NCBI GenBank assembly: GCA_033764965.1
Contig: JANRIN010000269.1
Span: 1 to 64,000, forward strand
Reading direction: 5' to 3'
Length of the DNA stretch: 64,000 nt
DNA from: JSC-12 sp033764965
Lineage (GTDB): Bacteria; Cyanobacteriota; Cyanobacteriia; Leptolyngbyales; Leptolyngbyaceae
Below the pieces are notes generated by a model. It ran no database searches, had not been told where the DNA came from, and was given only the letters and a program-made list of their open reading frames with translations. Made by a program: the position numbers and the translations under genes. Shown here piece by piece: positions 8,908 to 18,700 of the stretch (position 1 is the first letter of the stretch; every line of letters begins with the position of its first letter).

Positions 8908-8988
8908 GATCCTCCCTAACCCTCCTTAACGAGGGGGAACCAGTCCCAAAGTCCGAAGCCTCCTTTTGAAAGGGGATTTAGGGGGATC
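8908..8988. repeat. GATCCCCC-type dispersed element, family C copy 2
   Basis: Begins GATCCTCCCTAACCC and ends GGGGATTTAGGGGGATC, with an inner AACGAGGGGGAACC segment. The ends are inverted and capped by GATC, as in copies at 2564 and 24456. Located just after the REC-kinase, it could also act as a transcription end signal. Confidence 0.5.
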
Positions 8989-9042
8989 GAAACATTGATT
9001 CATAAACACCTTCTTAAATTGAAAGCATTTGCAATTTATGAT

Positions 9043-9061
9043 ATGGGCAACTAATTTGCCC
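9043..9061. repeat. Short hairpin repeat D, copy 1
   Basis: ATGGGCAACTAATTTGCCC occurs here and again, identical, at 27575-27593. GGGCAA and TTGCCC form a 6-bp stem around CTAAT. Both copies are intergenic. Confidence 0.45.
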
Positions 9062-9353
9062 TGCTCCCAATCCTTTTCCCCCTGCAAAAGTCGCACATCG
9101 CGTCAGTGACCAACAATCAGTCATTCTACAAATTTCCTTTAGTAAATCACCAGGAACCAATGTTTGAGTTTATTGAAGGTTCGATGAACTGAACATGATA
9201 TTTCCGCTGGCACCGCCCCTCAATGCTCTTTCTCCATAAGATTTGAATTATGATGAACGAGGTGTGATTAAAGCTCACATCTCGCGTTAAGAAACAGTGA
9301 GTTCTTACGCTGTCTTGTCACCCGTGTTTTTCTACCGAGAGTTTGAAGGATTC

Positions 9354-10439
9354 ATGCACAAAACTGCTGATCTCCATGTTGTTGAAACTCGACCCCTCCT
9401 GAGTCCAGCCTTTATTCATGGGGAATTACCAATCACCGCAACTGCCGCCAATTTGGTAGCCACGACCCGCGATCGCATTCGCAACATTTTGCGGGGCGAA
9501 GACCACCGGCTGCTAGTGATCGTCGGACCCTGCTCAATCCACGATGTAAAGGCGGCTCATGAGTACGGGGAAAAGCTAGCGGTGCTGCGAACTGAGTTGG
9601 AAGACCACTTGGAGATCGTGATGCGGGTGTATTTCGAAAAGCCGCGCACGACCACAGGCTGGAAGGGATTAATTAACGATCCCCACCTGGATGGCAGCTA
9701 CGACATTAATACGGGGTTGCGGTTGGCTCGTAAACTGCTGCTGGATTTAGCTCATTGGGGTTTACCCGCAGCAACAGAGTTGTTAGATCCGATCATTCCT
9801 CAGTACATTGCAGATGTGATCTCCTGGACAGCGATCGGTGCCCGCACCACTGAAAGTCAAACGCACCGGGAAATGGCTTCTGGTTTGTCGATGCCAGTTG
9901 GTTTTAAGAACGGAACTGATGGCGGTTGCCAGATCGCGATTAACGGGATGTTGTCCGCCAGTCATCCTCATCGCTTTTTGGGCATTAACTCCCACGGTTT
10001 AGCCAGCATCGTGACCACGACTGGCAACGCCGATACTCATTTAGTGCTGCGAGGAGGGAAGGATGGTCCGAATTTTGATGCTCTGCACGTAGAAAGGGCA
10101 GTTGCCGAAATTGCTCAGAAGGGACTGAATTCACGGGTGATGATCGATTGTAGCCATGATAATGCAGGCAAAGACTACACCCGCCAACCGATCGCGCTGA
10201 AGAATGTGGCTGAACAGGTCGCGTCAGGTTCTCCCCACATCATGGGTGTAATGCTTGAAAGCCATCTGGTTGCTGGCAATCAGCGAATTCCTCAAGATCT
10301 GAGCCAACTCACCTACGGTCAAAGTATCACCGATGGTTGTGTGGATTTTACTACCACGACTACCCTACTCCGCACCCTGGCGGAATCCGTTGCTAACGCT
10401 CAGTCTGGCAGCAGGCAAGTTGCAGTCGTTAGCTCCTGA
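9354..10439 (+). CDS. 3-deoxy-7-phosphoheptulonate synthase (DAHP synthase, class I)
   Basis: 361 residues. It condenses phosphoenolpyruvate with erythrose 4-phosphate, the first step of the shikimate pathway, in the cytoplasm. Family landmarks: RLLVIVGPCSIHD near the N-terminus, MRVYFEKPRTTTGWKG, LPAATELLDPI, IGARTTESQTHREMASG, PVGFKNGTDG and MIDCSHDNAGKD, which are the AroF/AroG/AroH type motifs. The open frame extends to a GTG at 9297, but ATG 9354 (MHKTADLHVVETRPLLSP) fits the family start and has GAAGGA just upstream. It ends five bases from the convergent mqo-like gene. Confidence 0.95.
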   Translation: MHKTADLHVVETRPLLSPAFIHGELPITATAANLVATTRDRIRNILRGEDHRLLVIVGPCSIHDVKAAHEYGEKLAVLRTELEDHLEIVMRVYFEKPRTTTGWKGLINDPHLDGSYDINTGLRLARKLLLDLAHWGLPAATELLDPIIPQYIADVISWTAIGARTTESQTHREMASGLSMPVGFKNGTDGGCQIAINGMLSASHPHRFLGINSHGLASIVTTTGNADTHLVLRGGKDGPNFDALHVERAVAEIAQKGLNSRVMIDCSHDNAGKDYTRQPIALKNVAEQVASGSPHIMGVMLESHLVAGNQRIPQDLSQLTYGQSITDGCVDFTTTTTLLRTLAESVANAQSGSRQVAVVSS

Positions 10440-10443
10440 AGCC

Positions 10444-11805
10444 TCAGGTAGAAGCAGGGTTGGCAGGAGAGGACGATCGCTCCGCTTCAAACCAGGAGCG
10501 ATCGAATTTGCAGCCTAAATGTGCTTGAATCCGCAGCAAATCTTGCTCCGCATTTCCCAAACAGGTTGTAGCTCCTGGGGATGGCGTGATGTTAAACCGG
10601 ATACCAGATCCGGGATCAATTTCTGCCTGTCCCAAAATTAACTTCCGCTGGTTACGATCAATTAATTGTGGGCGAATTCCCCCAACCCCGTGAGCAAATT
10701 CCAAATCTTGAAGTTGCAAGGACGGCACAATTTTACGCGCATCTTTTAGGAACAGCCGTCGATTCAGCCCTGGCACTTCAAATGCCATGTTCTTAAAAAT
10801 GTAATTCCGAATGTCACGCACCTTAAACAAATCCCAAATGACTTCTGCCACGGTGCGATCGAGCCGTAACACCTGCAAATAATCCACAAAGGTGTGTAAA
10901 TTGCCTCGCTCCAGCAATGGCAACGGCAGCGCAGTGGGACCAAACCGAGTTTTGCCCGCGATCGTCACGTCGGGATCACCATGAATCGCGGCAAAGGGCA
11001 ATTTGTCATTCTGCACAGTGTAGACTTTGCCGTTCAAGATTTGAGGTGTGTAATAGAAATTTCCAGCAACGGGTAAGCAGGAATATTCCAGCCCGATCCC
11101 CATGCGATGAGCAAATAACAGACTGTGCCCACTTGCCGACACCACAACAAACCGAGCCATGATTGCACCCTCTGGGGTTGTGACTCGATAGTTTGCTCCT
11201 ACAGGCTCGATCGTCTGCACTGGCTTGCCTAGTTTGAGATCTACGGTTTTATGGCTCACAGATTGCGCCTGCTCAACAAAGGATTGCGCTAAGAGACCAT
11301 AATTGACCGCCGTATATTCATCTGGAACAGAAATTGCCACGACCTGTTCCGGACGATCGTGCCCATGCACCTGGATTACATTTGGTTCTGCCTCAGCCAC
11401 CTGGGCTTTCTCCAAAAACTGCATCCCGGTGAAATGCGGCTTAAACTGCTCGTAACGTTGGCGCAAAAACTCACACTCCTGCGCTTCTACACCAATCACC
11501 ATTTTGGGAAACCGGTAGATAATGCGATCTCGCACTGATGGCGGCAAGTCACAGGTATAGCGCACAATCATTTCAGCCGATCGCCGCACCTTGAGGGCTT
11601 TTTCCAGGCTGTAGTTCGTCTCAATGTCTCCACAATGGATTGTCTGACTATTGTTTGTAGCTTTGGAGTTGACCGTCGCAACTCCACCATATTTCTCAAT
11701 TAAGGCAATGCGTTGCAAATCTGTAAATGTAGCTAACCCATAGAGGAGTGCAGCTCCTGCCACTCCACCCCCCACCACCACCACATCATAGAGTTGATCC
11801 GCCAT
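10444..11805 (-). CDS. mqo: Malate:quinone oxidoreductase-like FAD protein
   Basis: 453 residues. The N-terminal Rossmann motif is VVVVGGGVAGAALLYGL. The Mqo family signature follows: IEKYGGVATVNS, then NNSQTIHCGDIETNYSLEKA. Later motifs PVAGNFYY, KTRFGPTALPLPLLERG and the C-terminal ITPSPGATTCLGNAEQDL also fit. Mqo oxidises malate to oxaloacetate and passes electrons to quinone at the membrane face. The usual family has His in HFGDIETNYS where this protein has Cys, so a different hydroxy acid cannot be excluded. It is convergent with DAHP synthase, with only four bases between the stops. Confidence 0.85.
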   Translation of the reverse strand: MADQLYDVVVVGGGVAGAALLYGLATFTDLQRIALIEKYGGVATVNSKATNNSQTIHCGDIETNYSLEKALKVRRSAEMIVRYTCDLPPSVRDRIIYRFPKMVIGVEAQECEFLRQRYEQFKPHFTGMQFLEKAQVAEAEPNVIQVHGHDRPEQVVAISVPDEYTAVNYGLLAQSFVEQAQSVSHKTVDLKLGKPVQTIEPVGANYRVTTPEGAIMARFVVVSASGHSLLFAHRMGIGLEYSCLPVAGNFYYTPQILNGKVYTVQNDKLPFAAIHGDPDVTIAGKTRFGPTALPLPLLERGNLHTFVDYLQVLRLDRTVAEVIWDLFKVRDIRNYIFKNMAFEVPGLNRRLFLKDARKIVPSLQLQDLEFAHGVGGIRPQLIDRNQRKLILGQAEIDPGSGIRFNITPSPGATTCLGNAEQDLLRIQAHLGCKFDRSWFEAERSSSPANPAST

Positions 11806-12063
11806 TCATACCCTCAACTGAAATACGCAACTTTAGTCTATTAGACACTACTGGAAATAGTAAAGCAATGAAAAGCATTGTAGACAGGCACTTCTAGCAA
11901 TCCTAAGCTCAAGTAGCTTTGAGATGTTGCATTGTTTGATACCTAAGATTTGATGTTTGATGTTGCCCTGTTTCCTGAAATCCCAATGGCATTGCTTGTC
12001 CGCGTCACTCAAGTGCTAGTTTCACTACTGCTTTTTAAATTTGCCGAAATTGGATTAGCTCAC

Positions 12064-12232
12064 ATCTTGCACCTTGGGCAGCAGCCACCCTGGAGTAAAC
12101 TCCGGGCTGATAGCTAAAGTCTATTGAAGTGGACTGAGAACTCTATCCAGTCTTCTTGAGAAGACTGTTGCTATGAGCCAGGAAATAAATTTCCTGGTGG
12201 GACAGAGCGTTCAATTGAGAATAGTTCAAGAT
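12064..12232. repeat. Fold-back repeat, family B copy 2
   Basis: Ends ATCTTGCAC and GTTCAAGAT are inverted. It shares long blocks with the copy at 43685-43895, such as CTTCTTGAGAAGACT and TTCAATTGAGAATAG, and the outer ends with the copy at 2381-2552. Non-coding. It abuts repeat A directly. Confidence 0.6.
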
Positions 12233-12237
12233 CCTTA

Positions 12238-12340
12238 GATCTTGAACGAAATAATCTATAAAAGTTAGATCTGCTGTAGGGGGCGCACGGCTGTGCGCCC
12301 GTACCGAGAAATTCCAGGTTAATTAATCCTCGATCCTAAG
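12238..12340. repeat. 103-bp hairpin repeat A, copy 1
   Basis: This 103-base unit recurs at 15115-15217 with three differences. Its core is a perfect hairpin, GGGCGCAC-GGCT-GTGCGCCC. In the other copy the loop is AGCC, the exact reverse complement. In both copies the unit ends directly at the stop codon of a minus-strand gene (here arsJ), so it lies in the 3' untranslated region and may serve as a terminator or stabiliser. Confidence 0.7.
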
Positions 12341-13603
12341 TTAGTCTCCATCGCTTGCGTTCCAGGCGATCGCGCTGCCAGGTTGTGGATCGGGCAACTT
12401 TAGCGAGATGAGCCATGCAGCTAAGACAAATAGCGAAGAAGTCCACAAACATCCCACTAAGCCAAAGAGTTGAAAAATCACTCCGGACAAAACCGTGCCT
12501 ACTAACCGTCCACCAGAATTTGCCATGTAATAAAAACCAACATTCAACGCAACCTTGTCATCATCGGTGAATGCTAACACAAGGTAAGAATGCACTGCCG
12601 AGTTAAACGCAAATACAACTCCAAAAATCATCAAACCCACCACGATCGTCACCGCTGGGGGGGCATTGAGTTGCAGCGCGAGAGCAATGCTGGCAGGTAT
12701 CGCCGTGAGCGTTCCCGTCCAAAATTGAATTGTTTTCGACTTGGGTGGCTCTCCGTTGCCAAAGCGTTTCAGCAGAGTAGGCGCAAGAAATTGAATCATT
12801 CCATACCCGATCACCCAGCAGGCTAAAAATCCACCCGCCTGGAAAAATGACCAGCCCAACCCACTTCGCAGGAAGACAGGTAGCCCCACTACAAACCACA
12901 CATCTCTAGAACCAAAAAGAAAGAATCGTGCGGCGGACAGAATGTTGATTTCACGACTTTTAGAAAAGAGTTGGGTAAATTTAACCTTTGCCTTGATTTT
13001 GCCCATTCCCCTGGGCAGCATGACCCCGGTAAACAGGATCAGCAGCAACCCGATCGCCATGATCCACAAGGAAGTGGCAAAGCCAAACGTACCTAATAAT
13101 GCGGCTCCCAGGAAGAAACCGACCCCTTTCAGCGCATTTTTTGAACCTGTTAGCACTGCCACCCATTTAAACAAAGAGGATTGGGCTGTTTGCGGCACAA
13201 CCAATCGGATTGCGCTTTTGGAACTCATCTTTGTGAGATCTTTGGCAATGCCCGAAAACGCTTGGGAAGTCATGACATACAACACCGCAAACCATTGTGC
13301 CCAGTCACGGTTGAGCAAGGATAGCATGATGAGTGAAAGTACCTGAAGCCCAATGCCGCTGTAGAGGGTTACTTTCAAGCCCAATTGGGAACCAATCCAC
13401 CCGCCGAAGAAGTTGGTGACAATTCCAAAAACTTCGTAGAACAGAAACAAAAAGGCAATCTGAATTGGGGTGTAGCCGATTTCATTAAAATAGAGCAACA
13501 CCAGCATCCGCAGGGCACCATCCGTCAGGGTGAAACCCCAATAGGCGAGGGTCACGAGGGCGTAGTTTTTGAGATTGCCGCTCGAAGTGGTTGTAGAAGT
13601 CAT
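12341..13603 (-). CDS. arsJ: ArsJ, organoarsenical efflux MFS transporter
   Basis: 420 residues, 12 predicted membrane segments of the major facilitator type. The N-terminus LKNYALVTLAYWGFTLTDG followed by ALRMLVLLYFNEIGY and FFGGWIGSQLGLK is the ArsJ signature. ArsJ exports 1-arseno-3-phosphoglycerate, made when GAPDH uses arsenate in place of phosphate; together they give arsenate resistance. The GAPDH gene lies 13 bases upstream on the same strand and completes the pair. AGAGG precedes the ATG. Its stop codon touches repeat A. No arsR or arsC gene lies nearby. Confidence 0.92.
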   Translation of the reverse strand: MTSTTTSSGNLKNYALVTLAYWGFTLTDGALRMLVLLYFNEIGYTPIQIAFLFLFYEVFGIVTNFFGGWIGSQLGLKVTLYSGIGLQVLSLIMLSLLNRDWAQWFAVLYVMTSQAFSGIAKDLTKMSSKSAIRLVVPQTAQSSLFKWVAVLTGSKNALKGVGFFLGAALLGTFGFATSLWIMAIGLLLILFTGVMLPRGMGKIKAKVKFTQLFSKSREINILSAARFFLFGSRDVWFVVGLPVFLRSGLGWSFFQAGGFLACWVIGYGMIQFLAPTLLKRFGNGEPPKSKTIQFWTGTLTAIPASIALALQLNAPPAVTIVVGLMIFGVVFAFNSAVHSYLVLAFTDDDKVALNVGFYYMANSGGRLVGTVLSGVIFQLFGLVGCLWTSSLFVLAAWLISLKLPDPQPGSAIAWNASDGD

Positions 13604-13616
13604 GCTGGGAAACCTC

Positions 13617-14630
13617 TTAACTTAGGCTTAAGGCAACTTTGCGTGCCAGTTCGACCATGCGATTAGAATAACCCCACTCATTGTCATACCAGGCATAAAT
13701 CTTGACTTGAGTTTGATTGACAACCATTGTGGACAAGGCATCCACGATCGCGGAACGGGGATCATTCAAATAGTCGATCGACACTAGGGGGCGTTCTTCA
13801 TAACCCAAAATGCCTTGGAGTGGCTCCTGCTCTGAGGCTTGCTGAAGTAACTGATTGACTTCTGCGACTGTGGTTGGACGAGACACTTCAAACACACAAT
13901 CCGTGAGGGAGGCATTCAGCAGCGGCACTCGCACAGCCAACCCATTCAGCTTGCCGTTGAGTTCGGGATAAATGAGTCCGATCGCGGTTGCGGAACCGGT
14001 GCTAGTTGGAATTAACGATAGTGCCGAAGCTCGTGCCCGTCGGAGGTCTTTGTGGGGAGCATCCACCAGGGTTTGAGTATTGGTGTTGTCGTGAATCGTG
14101 GTGATCACGCCATGCTTAATTCCAATCCCCTCATGAATGACTTTCACCACAGGCGCGAGACAATTCGTGGTGCAGGAAGCAGCCGTGAGTAGATGGTGTT
14201 GAGCCGGATCGTAGAGGTGGTCATTCACGCCCATCACCACATTCAGCGCCCCCTGCTTCACTGGAGCCGCCACAATCACCTTCTTCACCCCTTGCTTAAA
14301 GTAGGGATCAAGGGTTTCAGGGGTACGAAATTTACCAGAACACTCCAGCACTATATCCACTCCCAGGTCATTCCAGGGCACATCTCCTGGCTGGGCGTGT
14401 TCCGAGAAAGTCAGGGGTTGCCCATCAATATAAATGCGATCGTCCCCCGGAGTGACTTCTGGTGTCCAACGTCCATGCACGGAATCAAACTTCAACAAGT
14501 GAGCCGCTGCTTCAACGCCACCCTTTACCTCGTTGATATGCACAAACTCCAAATCTGACCAACCCCAAGCAGCTCTCAGATCTAACCGACCAATTCGCCC
14601 AAACCCGTTAATTCCTACCCGTACAGTCAT
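13617..14630 (-). CDS. ArsJ-associated glyceraldehyde-3-phosphate dehydrogenase
   Basis: 337 residues. NAD-binding start VRVGINGFGRIGRL, catalytic Cys in AASCTTNCLAPV, and the C-terminal AWYDNEWGYSNRMVELA. The variant RLDLRAAW and HLLKFDSVHGRW, plus the arsJ neighbour, place it in the arsenate-specific group rather than glycolytic Gap. It forms 1-arseno-3-phosphoglycerate from arsenate and glyceraldehyde 3-phosphate, which ArsJ exports. The open frame extends to 14648, but ATG 14630 has GGGGGA right upstream and fits the family start. An ArsR-type site lies about 40 bases upstream. Confidence 0.92.
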   Translation of the reverse strand: MTVRVGINGFGRIGRLDLRAAWGWSDLEFVHINEVKGGVEAAAHLLKFDSVHGRWTPEVTPGDDRIYIDGQPLTFSEHAQPGDVPWNDLGVDIVLECSGKFRTPETLDPYFKQGVKKVIVAAPVKQGALNVVMGVNDHLYDPAQHHLLTAASCTTNCLAPVVKVIHEGIGIKHGVITTIHDNTNTQTLVDAPHKDLRRARASALSLIPTSTGSATAIGLIYPELNGKLNGLAVRVPLLNASLTDCVFEVSRPTTVAEVNQLLQQASEQEPLQGILGYEERPLVSIDYLNDPRSAIVDALSTMVVNQTQVKIYAWYDNEWGYSNRMVELARKVALSLS

Positions 14631-14669
14631 CGCTTCCCCCATTTGCAAACTCTATTGGCTGGCTTTTAT

Positions 14670-14685
14670 ATCAAGAATAGTTGAT
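14670..14685. promoter_or_regulatory. Candidate ArsR/SmtB-type operator
   Basis: ATCAA-N6-TTGAT, an exact inverted repeat of the form described for the ArsR repressor of Synechocystis. It lies 40 bases upstream of the gapdh-arsJ pair, in promoter position. No arsR gene is present in the window, so the regulator would act from elsewhere. Confidence 0.5.
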
Positions 14686-14782
14686 TTATAGGATAAAACA
14701 ATAGGAATCAGTCAGTGCGGATCAGGTCGGTTGCGAATTCTGTACCCAATTAAGATTGGGCAACGGGAGATAATCTGCTGTT

Positions 14783-15007
14783 TCAACTAAACTTGATGGA
14801 TTTCGTAGGTGAAATCCAAACTTGCTTTTGATGAATGCTTGCCTCAATCAAATTACACAGCAAAACCAGAATTGCAGGTTCCATAACCCACGATCCCAAA
14901 GAAACACGATCGCGTCCTTGCTGCTTTGATTCGTACAATGCTTTGTCTGCCGCAGGAATTAAATCATTAATGTCTATATTTAACGATTGCAGCCAAAATA
15001 AATACAT
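14783..15007 (-). pseudogene. GGDEF (diguanylate cyclase) C-terminal remnant
   Basis: The minus strand reads NIDINDLIPAADKALYESKQ followed by QGRDRVSLG. This is the last helix and strand of GGDEF domains ('L...AD.ALY.AK..GRDRV'). The catalytic part is missing, and the 40 or so residues after it resemble nothing. It is a relic of a deleted signalling gene; no ribosome site or start is credible. Confidence 0.55.
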
Positions 15008-15027
15008 TAAGGCGATTTCCAGAAAAG

Positions 15028-15083
15028 AAGTGCCTTTTCGACTTCGCTCAAGGTGCGATCTGGCTGAACGGAGTCGAAGACAG
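15028..15083. repeat. Palindromic TTCGAC-type intergenic repeat
   Basis: The segment TTTTCGACTTCGCTCAAGG and, 20 bases later, CTGAACGGAGTCGAAGAC form an imperfect inverted repeat of the widespread 'tcgacttcgctca' kind. Non-coding. Confidence 0.35.
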
Positions 15084-15114
15084 CGGGTAGATTGTTTGCC
15101 AGAAATCTCCTAAG

Positions 15115-15217
15115 GATCTTGAACGAAATAATCTATAAAAGTTAGATCTGCTGTAGGGGGCGCACAGCCGTGCGCCCGTACCGAGAAATTCCAGCTTAAT
15201 TAATCCTCGATCCTAAG
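15115..15217. repeat. 103-bp hairpin repeat A, copy 2
   Basis: Copy of 12238-12340 with 100 of 103 positions alike. The hairpin is GGGCGCAC-AGCC-GTGCGCCC, so its loop is the reverse complement of that in copy 1. The element overlaps the last codons of the 110-residue gene at 15213: its TAG stop is provided by the CTA within the element's final bases. Confidence 0.7.
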
Positions 15218-15545
15218 AATCAAGCCTGGAACGCTGCAAATCTGACAGGAGAATGTTGATCCGTTCAGCGACATCGGCTCGACCTTCTGGAGCCGCATCC
15301 TGGAGAAAAACCTCGACAATGAACCAGCGACACAGTAATGGATCGATCGCCACTAGCTGCAAAATAACCTGATTTAATACTTCTGTTAACAAACTGCTGG
15401 GAAGACGGCGTAACTCATCTCGAATCACAAACGCCTCTTCTAAGTTTTTCGTTTGACCTACTTTAATGACGGCTCGAACGATCGCCTCAACCAGATGCTG
15501 AAAGTCTGCGGCGCTCACAGTTTCGTTAAAAGATGACTCTGACAA
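15213..15545 (-). CDS. Hypothetical protein, 110 residues
   Basis: Mostly helical, acidic and leucine-rich protein without a motif I recognise: it has FQHLVEAIVRAVIKVGQT, then LEEAFVIRDELRRLPSSLL and ILLSDLQRSRLDS. There is no signal peptide or membrane segment. It is divergent from the giant HAMP kinase (238 bases between starts), so the two may share a control region and the protein could act in the same pathway, but this is only positional. The last three codons (RLDS to stop) run into repeat A, so the original C-terminus may have been altered by that element. Confidence 0.6.
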   Translation of the reverse strand: MSESSFNETVSAADFQHLVEAIVRAVIKVGQTKNLEEAFVIRDELRRLPSSLLTEVLNQVILQLVAIDPLLCRWFIVEVFLQDAAPEGRADVAERINILLSDLQRSRLDS

Positions 15546-15783
15546 AATATGTCCTTAATATTTCCTGAAAAGGCAATGACATTTTTTTATAAATTTACCC
15601 TTGATTATAATCTGATTCGCAGCCATGAATGTCCTCTATCTTCAGGTAGAAAAGTTCAAAATTATTACTATTGGTAGAAGGCAGGTAGAGGCATGGGGAA
15701 CAGATAATAGTCGGAGTATATCCCTAGTATGAAATTAACGTGCCTGGAGATATATCTACCACCGACCTAACTCTACGCCTCTT

Positions 15784-18700
15784 ATGACAACCGCTTCTCC
15801 TAAGAATTCTTCCACTAACGAATCTGATAGCCTCGATTTGCAACAGCTTTTGAGAACTCTGGCTGAGGTTAAGAAAGGCAATTTCTCAGTTCGAATGCCC
15901 AACGATCGCACGGGTTTAGCAGGCAAAATTGCCGATACGCTCAACGACATTATTGATATGAATGAGCAGATGGCAACAGAGCTAGAACGAATTAGTACTG
16001 TGGTGGGCAAAGAAGGGAAGATCAGCGAACGAGCCTCGATCGACAATGCCAAAGGAGCCTGGAAAGCCTCGATCGGCTCGGTGAATACCCTAATTACTGA
16101 TCTGGTGCAGCCCATGACCGAAACCACACGGGTGATTCGGGCGGTGGCAACCGGGAATTTGTCTCACGCGATCGCCACCGAGATCGACGGCAGACCGCTG
16201 CAAGGCGAATTTCTCCAGACCGCCCAGATCGTTAACACAATGGTGGATCAGTTGAACTCTTTCGCTTCTGAAGTAACGCGGGTAGCGCGAGAAGTAGGGA
16301 CGGAAGGAAAACTGGGGGTACAGGCGGATGTTCCTGGCGTGGCTGGCACCTGGAAAGACCTCACCGACAGCGTCAACTCGATGGCAGGCAACCTCACGGC
16401 ACAGGTGCGGAACATTGCCGAAGTGACGACAGCGGTAGCAAACGGCGACCTATCCAAGAAAATCACGGTGGATGTGAAAGGGGAAATTTTAGAGCTGAAA
16501 AACACCATTAATACGATGGTGGATCAGCTCAACTCCTTTGCTTCTGAGGTAACACGGGTAGCGCGAGAAGTAGGGACGGAAGGAAAACTGGGGGTACAGG
16601 CGGATGTGCGCGGGGTAGCTGGCACCTGGAAAGACCTCACCGACAGCGTGAACTCAATGGCAGGCAACCTCACGGCACAGGTGCGAAACATTGCCGAAGT
16701 GACGACAGCGGTGGCAAACGGCGACCTGTCCAAGAAAATCACGGTGGATGTGAAAGGGGAGATTCTGGAACTGAAAAATACCGTCAATACGATGGTGGAT
16801 CAGTTGAACTCTTTTGCTTCTGAGGTAACACGGGTGGCAAGAGAGGTGGGAGCCGAAGGGAAACTGGGCGGACAGGCACAGGTGAAAGGCGTGGCTGGCA
16901 CCTGGAAAGACCTGACCGACAGCGTGAACTTCATGGCTGGCAGTTTGACGGCACAGGTGCGGAACATTGCCGAAGTGACGACAGCGGTGGCAAACGGCGA
17001 CCTGTCCAAGAAAATCACGGTGGATGTGAAAGGAGAAATTCTGGAACTGAAAAACACCATCAACATCATGGTGGATCAGCTCAACTCCTTCGCCTCTGAG
17101 GTAACGCGGGTAGCGCGAGAAGTGGGGACGGAAGGAAAACTGGGGGTACAGGCGGATGTGCGCGGGGTAGCTGGCACCTGGAAAGACCTCACCGACAGCG
17201 TGAACTCAATGGCAGGCAACCTCACGGCGCAGGTGCGGAACATCGCCGAAGTGACGACGGCAGTAGCAAACGGCGACCTATCCAAGAAGATTACCGTGGA
17301 TGTGAAAGGTGAGATTCTGGAACTGAAAAACACCATTAATACGATGGTGGATCAACTCAGTTCCTTCGCTTCTGAGGTGACGCGGGTGGCGCGGGAAGTG
17401 GGTTCGGAAGGCAAACTGGGCGTACAAGCCGATGTGCGCGGGGTGGCAGGCACCTGGAAAGACCTCACCGACAGCGTGAACTTCATGGCGTGTAGCTTGA
17501 CCGCCCAGGTGCGGAATATTGCCGCCGTGACGACAGCGGTGGCAAACGGCGACCTGTCCAAGAAAATTACCGTGGATGTGAAAGGAGAAATTCTGGAACT
17601 GAAAAACACCGTCAATACGATGGTGGATCAGTTGAACTCTTTCGCTTCTGAAGTAACGCGGGTAGCGCGGGAAGTCGGCTCGGAAGGGAAATTGGGGGTG
17701 CAGGCACAAGTGCCGGGGGTGGCGGGCACCTGGAAAGACCTGACCGACAGTGTGAACTTCATGGCAGGCAGCTTGACGGCACAGGTGCGGAATATTGCCG
17801 AAGTGACGACAGCGGTGGCAAACGGTGACCTGTCCAAGAAGATTACGGTGGACGTAAAAGGAGAAATTCTCGAACTGAAAAACACCATTAATACGATGGT
17901 GGATCAGTTGAACTCCTTCGCTTCTGAGGTAACGCGGGTGGCGCGGGAAGTGGGGACAGAAGGCAAACTGGGGGTGCAAGCCTACGTGCGCGGGGTTGGC
18001 GGCACCTGGAAAGACCTCACTGACAACGTGAACTCGATGGCAGGCAACCTGACGGCACAGGTGCGAAACATTGCGGAAGTGGCAACCGCGATCGCCAATG
18101 GCGACCTCTCGAAGAAAATCACGGTAGACGTAAAAGGGGAAATTCTCGACCTGAAAAACACCATTAACACGATGGTGGATCAGTTGAGTTCCTTCGCCTC
18201 TGAGGTGACGCGGGTGGCGCGGGAAGTGGGCACCGAAGGCAAACTGGGGGGGCAAGCTCAAGTGGTGGGCGTGGCTGGCACCTGGAAAGACCTCACGGAT
18301 AACGTGAACTCGATGGCAAGTAACCTCACGGCTCAAGTCCGAGGCATCGCCAAAGTGGTGACGGCGGTAGCAAACGGGAACTTGAAACTGAAGCTGATGC
18401 TGGATGCGAAGGGCGAAATTGAAACCCTGGCAGACACGATCAACGAGATGATCGACACCCTGGCAACCTTCGCCGATCAGGTGACATCCGTAGCCCGCGA
18501 GGTAGGAATCGAAGGGAAGTTGGGAGGTCAGGCGAAGGTGCCGGGGGCATCAGGAACCTGGCGCGACTTGACCGACAACGTGAACGAACTCGCTGCAAAC
18601 CTAACGACTCAGGTACGAGCGATCGCCGAAGTGGCAACGGCGGTGACGAAGGGCGACCTCTCGCGATCGATTTCCGTCGAAGCACAGGGTGAGGTTGCCG

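Larger units (their letters stand above)
8858..9353. other. Intergenic region with repeats C2 and D1
   Basis: About 500 bases without a supported gene. It contains element C2 (8908-8988), the short hairpin repeat D1 (9043-9061) and the leader of the DAHP synthase gene. Confidence 0.5.
11806..12340. other. Intergenic region with repeats B3 and A1
   Basis: No gene seen in 535 bases. The right part is almost wholly repeat: fold-back element B (12064-12232) and hairpin element A (12238-12340), the latter ending at the stop codon of arsJ. Confidence 0.55.

Noticed and set aside
12942..13346. Plus-strand frame of 134 codons
   Set aside because: It is antisense to arsJ, whose membrane-protein frame is clear; no ribosome site and no family.
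14193..14558. Plus-strand frame of 121 codons
   Set aside because: Antisense to the GAPDH gene; composition His-rich and non-protein-like.
17278..18336. Long minus-strand open frame (352 codons) across the HAMP repeats, and several 86-89 codon ones
   Set aside because: They repeat with the same 276-base period and arise from codon bias of the plus-strand kinase; the products are His/Arg-rich and fit no family.
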